64,000 nucleotides of DNA. It comes from Sinonovacula constricta (lineage: Eukaryota; Mollusca; Bivalvia; Cardiida; Solecurtidae). Where the stretch lies: contig CM017559.1 of NCBI GenBank assembly GCA_007844125.1, positions 33,943,363-34,007,362 on the forward strand, written 5' to 3'. Below are positions 58,376-64,000 of this stretch, piece after piece. Every line of letters starts with the position of its first letter. The stretch's first letter is position 1. A program made the position numbers and the translations under genes. The notes under the pieces were generated by a model that was given only the letters and a program-made list of their open reading frames with translations, did no database searches and was not told where the DNA came from.

Positions 58376-60180
58376 AATATTTAAAAAGTCATAATGTTGT
58401 ATTTATGTATTCAATAAATAATATATTTCATAGATATTTCATAAGTGTTATGGTTAATTAGCATATTGCGTGGGTTTCCTATAGTGTAGTTGTTTTGTAT
58501 TGGATGGACCAATCGTATTGGCACCAAAGATGTATAATAATTATTATAGATTATAGAAGTATTGTATTGGATAAATAGACTTACAGAGTTTTATAATTTA
58601 GTAGGTATTTTATTATATAGATGCATTATAATGGTTAGATGATGTTTTGCATAGAGATTTTATAGGAATCTTTTACAATAACATATTGCATAGATGTTAA
58701 ATAAGTAGAATAAATAGTTGTTTATTATCCTATTGTACTGCTGTATTGGTTGGGCATCATATTTCATAGATGTCAAAAAGTTGCCTTGATGTTAACAAAG
58801 TATTCTTATTTATAAATGCATTATATTGGATGGACAGCCTAAATACATTGGCTTACCTTAGGCTTATCTTAGAAACATAGATTTAAAAAAAAAATGTCTT
58901 CAAGGTAAGTTGGTAATGTAGGGTTGTATTCCAGTCTGCATTTTTAACATTTTAAGGTTCTATCTCTAAGGTTGTCAAAGCCCTGAATTTAAAAGCAGTG
59001 TTGTATCTGCATAATTAGTTAATGAAGAATAGTTAAGTTTTACACCTGATGTGTTATGTAACTTAACACTTTTGGATTCATATTGTTCTTGTAATTTTTG
59101 CTTCCTGATTGAAGCTTTTTCTGTTAATAGTTGGTTAAGTTCAGAAAGTAACGAAAACAGTCAAATGTGTTCCAATATCACAATTATTTATATTTATTAC
59201 ACAATTATTTATATTAGATACTAAGATTGTCTTGTCAGTAGGCGAACTTTTAGGAATTGGTTTTAAAATGTAAGCAAACTAGTTGACAGGATCTTTAGAC
59301 ATGCAAGTAAAAAAATAAAATAAAAAAAATTGTTGAATATATGGGAAAATCTATTCTTGTATGTGTTTACAGATACACTCAAGGAATAAGGTTCCCATGT
59401 CACTGTTATTCTGCACAAAATATAGTGCCTTGGCTTAAATACACGCCTTTGGCGGGCCATGATATTATACAAAGTGCATGAATTGGTGAAAATTGAGCTC
59501 ATTTATCATTATTATTTCTGGTTGACATAATTACGAAAAACATTCTTGTTCACTCTGATTGTTTAGGATGGAATTACGCTTTGGAACCCGGTAAGCTTAA
59601 ATGAGAAAGTGGAAATGTTTACTTGAATTTCTGGCTTGCAACTTGCATTGCAAGCATGGTGAAGTAACAGGTGATGCTGGTGAGGGTTTTTTTAAACTCA
59701 ATTAACCCTTATATTATATATCTATATCTATACAAAACCATTATATTCTTCTTGTATATGCCATACTTATATGCTATAGATATCAGCATATTTAATCATG
59801 TGTGTGAATTATTTAACAAATAAGAAGTTCATCAAAGCACTGAAAATGCTGTTTGGGCAGTGTTGAGTTTCACCCTATAAATGATTTAAGGTATGTACAA
59901 AATGTACTGAGTTCAAATTAACTCCCAGTTATTTATTTCATCAACAATACAACCCTCTGATCTGAATTTTATATCTAGATTGCACCATTCTTTCCCGAAT
60001 GTATGTGGTTACTTTAGACTGAGATGCTAAGATGATGTGAATGATCTTTGTCATAACCTAGTACAGAGCCACAGGAGGTAGTGAGACCCATGCAGGATAT
60101 CGCAAATATCTCGGCCTTAAAAAGATAATGTGTAGTCAGTGAACCTCTCATTCTAATGACATTTTACTTCCTCCTTTCCC
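58376..60180. other. Intronic DNA, no exon seen
   Basis: AT-rich with loose repeats of TATTGCATAGATGTT and TTGTATTGGATGGAC between 58430 and 58830. No splice-bounded coding segment was recognised. Confidence 0.45.
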
Positions 60181-60189
60181 CTAGTCACT

Positions 60190-60838
60190 GAGCAATATTG
60201 TTCATTCATATATCTGCATGTTATGTATATAGTATTACAAAATATTATAAGTAAACATCAAGTTTAAACGGTTATAATATTGATGTTAACTTTTTGAGCA
60301 ATATTGTTCATTCATATATCTGCATGTTATGTATATAGTATTACAAAATTTTATTAGTAAACATCAAGTTTAAACAGTTATAATATTGATGTTAACTTTT
60401 TTAGCAATATTGTTCATTCATATATCTGCATGTTATGTATATAGTATTACAAAATATTATAAGTAAACATCAAGTTTAAACAGTTATAATATTAATGTTA
60501 ACTTTTTGAGCAATTTTTTTCATTCATATATCTGCATGTTATGTATAGTGCATTAAAAAATATAATAAGTAAACATCAAGTTTAAACAGTTATAATATTG
60601 ATGTTAACTTTTTGAGCAATATTGTTCATTCATATATCTGCATGTTATGTATATAGTATTACAAAATATTATAAGTAAACATCAAGTTTAAACAGTTATA
60701 ATATTAATAAGGTTGACTTTTTGAGCAGTTTTTTTCATTCATATATCTGCATGTTGTGTGTATTGCATTACAAAATATAATAAGTAAACATCAAGGTTAA
60801 ACAGTTTTAATATTAATGTTAACATTTTAAGCATGCCT
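60190..60838. repeat. 106-bp satellite array
   Basis: Six copies marked by GAGCAATATTGTTCATTCAT, ATCTGCATGTTATGTATA and AAACATCAAGTTTAAACAG; starts at 60190, 60296, 60402 and so on every 106 bp. Later units are more diverged. Intronic in the unrecognised gene. Confidence 0.95.
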
Positions 60839-60956
60839 GGACACAATTGGTGTCTAGTCCCCTTTGACATATTTGTTTACTTTTTCACAGGCATAAAGAC
60901 TAGCTGCGAGAAGTTAAAATCATGAAGGGTCAATATTTGTTCCTTGAAAATTCATA

Positions 60957-61195
60957 GTGGGCGCTTATGGTGTAGTGGTAGAGTCGCCTATGTGTAACTC
61001 CTCTGACTACTTAGCCCCTCACCACATGGGTGCAAGTCCCGTTTGGGGCGAAGAACTTAATGTGAGAAGGTCTTCCAGCTGACTTGCAGTGTGCCGGTAG
61101 TTTTACCTGGATATGTGTCTGGTGTCTTCCTCCACCAAAAAGCTGGACGTTGCTACAATGGTCATAAATGGTCGCTGCAATGTATTTCAAAAACT
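60957..61195 (+). mobile_element. SINE family A, full length
   Basis: GGGCGCTTATGGTGTAGTGG, CATGGGTGCAAGTCCCGTTT, GGTCTTCCAGCTGACTTGC, GATATGTGTCTGGTGTCTTC, TAAATGGTCGCTGCAATGTA. No clear target duplication. Confidence 0.93.
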
Positions 61196-61799
61196 TGAAC
61201 TACACTAAAATTTGTCTTTCTCAAAGCTCTAGGTGTTGTTGCAAACATCACTGCCCCAAAGACAATGATCTGTTTTTACGCCATTACACTGCAAGATGAA
61301 CTTGATCCAGATCTTAATTCAAGAACAAATTGTCTGCTTCTTCTATAGATTTATTACTGCAATTAATTGGCGTGTTGTGTTTAATCCTTAATGTTTGCAA
61401 GTTTGAGAAGGAAAATAATGGGACTTGGCACAGTTCCGCTCTATATTATCATCCAAGTGTTAATTACTGCTTGTTTTATTAATAATGTTATGGAGGACAA
61501 TATTGCAATTGACATGTAGCAGAAAATCATAACCACTTAATCATATCTCATATATATTTATTTATCCTCAATTTATTTAACAAATTCAACTAATATTAAC
61601 CAGGATTTATTATCATTTAAGCTGCAGCTCTTTATACATGCAAAGAGTTTAGAATTTTCATCTTTGTAAAAAAATGAAGTTGAACTGTAAAGACTGAATT
61701 ATAATATGCTTGAGTTAATATAGTTTGCTGTTAAGTCTTCAGAGTTCTTAGCATATTAAGTCAAACCTTGGCAGTGTAAAACAGAATTTGAGTTTATAA

Positions 61800-62575
61800 A
61801 GTTTTGTCCGTGATAATACAAAGCATAATTCCTTGGCAATGTAAAGCATAAAAACCTAGCCAAGTGTAGAGCAAACTGCCATGGCAATGTAGGACAGCCA
61901 TGGTAATGTAAAGCGAACAACCATAACAATATAGAACAAACAGCCATAGAAATGTAAGGCAAATAGCCATGACAATGTAAGGCAAATAGTCATGGCAATG
62001 TAAGGCAAATAGTCATGGCAATGTAAGGCACATAGTCATGGCAATGTGAGGCATATGGTGGCAATGTGAGGCACATAGCCATGGCAATGTAAGGCACATA
62101 GTCATGGCAATGTAAGGCAAATAGCCATGACAATGTAAGGCACATAGTCATGGCAATGTAAGGCAAATAGTCATGGCAATGTAAGGCACATAGTCATGGC
62201 AATGTAAGGCACATAGCCATGGCAATGTGAGGCATATGGTGGCAATGTGAGGCACATAGCCTCGGCAATGTAAGGCATATAGCTATGTCAATGTAAAGCA
62301 TTCAGCCATGGCAATTTAAGGCAGTCATGGCAGTGTTATGCAAACAGCCCTGGCGATATAAGACAAACAGCCATGGCAATGTAAGGCACATAGCCGCGGC
62401 AATGAACGGCACATAGCTACGGCAATGAACGGCACATTGCCATGGCAATGTAAGGCACTTAGCAGTGGCTATGTAAGGCACATAGCTGCGGCAATGTTTG
62501 GCACAGCCATGGCAACGTAGAGCATAATGCCATTCCATGTAAGGCATAAAGCCTGGGCAATTGTAAGGATAAAAC
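61800..62575. repeat. 23-bp minisatellite array
   Basis: About 33 copies of a 23-bp unit with CATGGCAATGTAAGGCACATAG. Central copies (61950-62230) are almost identical and alternate CATAGTCATGG with AATAGCCATGA variants; both edges are diverged. Because 23 is not a multiple of 3, the Leu/His/Cys-rich minus-strand frames across it are not genes. Confidence 0.95.
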
Positions 62576-62579
62576 ATAA

Positions 62580-63585
62580 CCGGATGAAGAATAACATAAC
62601 ATTTTGCTGGGTAAAGCTTAACTGTTAGCAATAACAGGCACAAGCCTTGGCAGTCAATGTTGAGTCTCTTTGAAATGTGAATTGGCACCATCTTCAGCTT
62701 AAATGTTTAATGTAATTATTATTTCAGTTAACAACATTAATTTGTGTATTAATTGTATCAATATATAGATTTAATAATGTATCTATGGTTGCATGTCTAT
62801 ATTCAAAGTATATATTGTATATGCCTGATAATATTTAGCTTGTATGCTTTTCTTTTTATTATTTATTTTCTTCTTTTTTGGCATTAATATGCCAAAATCA
62901 TCGATTTCTTGCTTTCAATTTTACATATTTTTCTAAATACGTACCTTTTCACTTTGATTTCATTTTTAATTCGGAAGCATATTGAATAAAACTACATAAG
63001 AACATCAAAAGGTGTTATTAGCTGGCAAAATATAAAATATAATGATTTAATTATAAAATATAAGAATAGAAATAGCTTTATAAACTGTCTTAATTATGTT
63101 AACATTGTGATTAGCGGTTTTGCCTTTTTCTTATACATAACTATTGAGAATTGTATACATAATTTTCATTTTGCTTGATAAATAGCATTTGGTCTTTTTA
63201 TATTTTTTTATTTTTTATTATTATTGTACATATATATAGCAAATGTATGACTTTTAAGTAAAATAAATAGAGTAATAAAGAATTAGCATATGCTTAATTA
63301 TTGAGTAGCTGTGGATTTTTTTCTTTCTAAATTTTGCAGTTTTTTTTCTCTCTCTTTTTTTAATGTTATTTAGACAGTTTTTGTTAATAATAATATATTG
63401 TATTTTTTGTGATAGCACCATTATTTTGCATTGTTTTTCTAAATCTGTTAGAAAAAATAGTTCAATGTTCTTTCCACAAGTGTTTTTTTCTTCTGTCTGT
63501 GTTTTGTGACTGCATATAGATAGTTATTTTTTTCATCTTGTTACTTAATATAGTGTTTGTCTACTAATATATAATGTAAAGCTTT
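62580..63585. other. AT-rich intron, no exon seen
   Basis: Long T-runs and TATATA sequence; nothing recognised. Confidence 0.5.
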
Positions 63586-63591
63586 TACTAT

Positions 63592-63710
63592 TTATAGATT
63601 TATAGCTGTTACTGAATAAAGCAATGATTTCTGTTTATAGACTGGCACCATTTAACTATTTATAGCTATTACTAAAAAAAGCAATCATTTCTATTTATAG
63701 ACTGGCACCT
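63592..63710 (+). repeat. 60-bp tandem duplication spanning a splice acceptor
   Basis: Two copies offset by exactly 60 bp: GCAATGATTTCTGTTTATAG|ACTGGCACC (acceptor end at 63640) and GCAATCATTTCTATTTATAG|ACTGGCACC (acceptor end at 63700). Each copy holds branch region, acceptor and the first bases of the exon. Confidence 0.88.
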
Positions 63711-63786
63711 TGATGGAATCACGTAATGGTAACATGCTCAACAACCATCCTGAAGATTCCAGGTCTTGGTCTCACCATAATGGCAT
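63701..63786 (+). CDS. Unrecognised gene, second coding exon
   Basis: 86-bp exon between CTATTTATAG and a perfect GTAAGT donor at 63787. In phase 0 it reads TGTLMESRNGNMLNNHPEDS then RSWSHHNGM, open throughout, with two bases left for the next codon. Phase 0 matches the proposed exit of the exon at 57494-58066, so both may belong to one gene that continues past the window. The content (no AT-rich drift, strong donor) favours a real exon. Family unknown. It could also belong to another gene starting in this region. Confidence 0.6.
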
Positions 63787-63811
63787 GTAAGTAAAACTAT
63801 CTTCATCCTAT

Positions 63812-63850
63812 TGCCAGTGGGTCTAAGGTTCGATCCAAGGCTGGAACTTT
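63812..63850 (+). mobile_element. Possible SINE head remnant
   Basis: GTGGGTCTAAGGTTCGATCC resembles a tRNA box-B region, as in family B. Only about 35 bp are left. Confidence 0.35.
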
Positions 63851-64000
63851 AATTCATTGAAAAAGACGTTTTATAGAGTCAGCCGCCTCCAACATCAAAG
63901 ATAACACCATGCTGTGATATCACAGTTGGACACTTAATTTAAAACCTATTTTTTTATAGTCGATTGGAAAACATGTTCTTTCAACATAAATTAATCCCTC

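Noticed and set aside
61756..62691. Minus-strand frames with Leu/His/Cys-rich repeats, membrane-like
   Set aside because: The 23-bp unit is not a multiple of three, and the frames are only the array read in rotation.

Overview
This is an intron- and repeat-dominated window of an animal nuclear genome. The reasons are GT-AG introns, AT-rich DNA, three families of tRNA-derived SINEs, small DNA-transposon relics, many minisatellites and a 100-N scaffold gap at 40350-40449. The style of the SINEs and dispersed repeats, together with the proteins, suggests a mollusc, probably a bivalve. That is inference and no species can be named. Coding sequence is only about 1.6 kb of the 64 kb.

Layout. (1) 1-2580: the last two coding exons (1086-1245 and 2104-2401, + strand) of an UNC-13/Munc13 presynaptic priming factor, covering the C-terminal C2 domain, plus the start of its 3' UTR. 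A 40-bp minisatellite lies upstream and a 31-bp minisatellite lies in the intron. (2) 2580-14400: no gene recognised; SINEs, a hAT-like element with a nested Harbinger-type MITE, and dispersed repeats. (3) 14717-38068: the 5' part of a divergent Notch ligand of the Jagged/Delta type. A signal-peptide exon (14717-14764) is followed by about 21 kb of intron and three exons (35949-36100, 36789-36909, 37893-38068) that read through in phase and encode an MNNL-like domain. The DSL and EGF part was not found before the gap. (4) 38.1-41 kb: a (CA)n tract inside a hAT-like MITE, SINEs and the gap. (5) 41.4-57 kb: a 64-bp satellite, dense mostly plus-strand SINEs and several decayed tandem arrays. (6) 57494-63786: an unrecognised gene on the + strand. 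A 191-codon lysine/glutamate-rich exon is followed, after a 5.6-kb intron with 106-bp and 23-bp arrays, by an 86-bp exon whose acceptor has been tandemly duplicated.

The three genes show no functional link beyond being neuronal or signalling-type animal genes. The most interesting points are the unrecognised gene with its duplicated splice acceptor, the divergent Notch ligand with a very long first intron, and the evidence that local tandem arrays arose from dispersed elements and were later split by SINE insertions. All coordinates of repeats are by eye and may be off by some bases.
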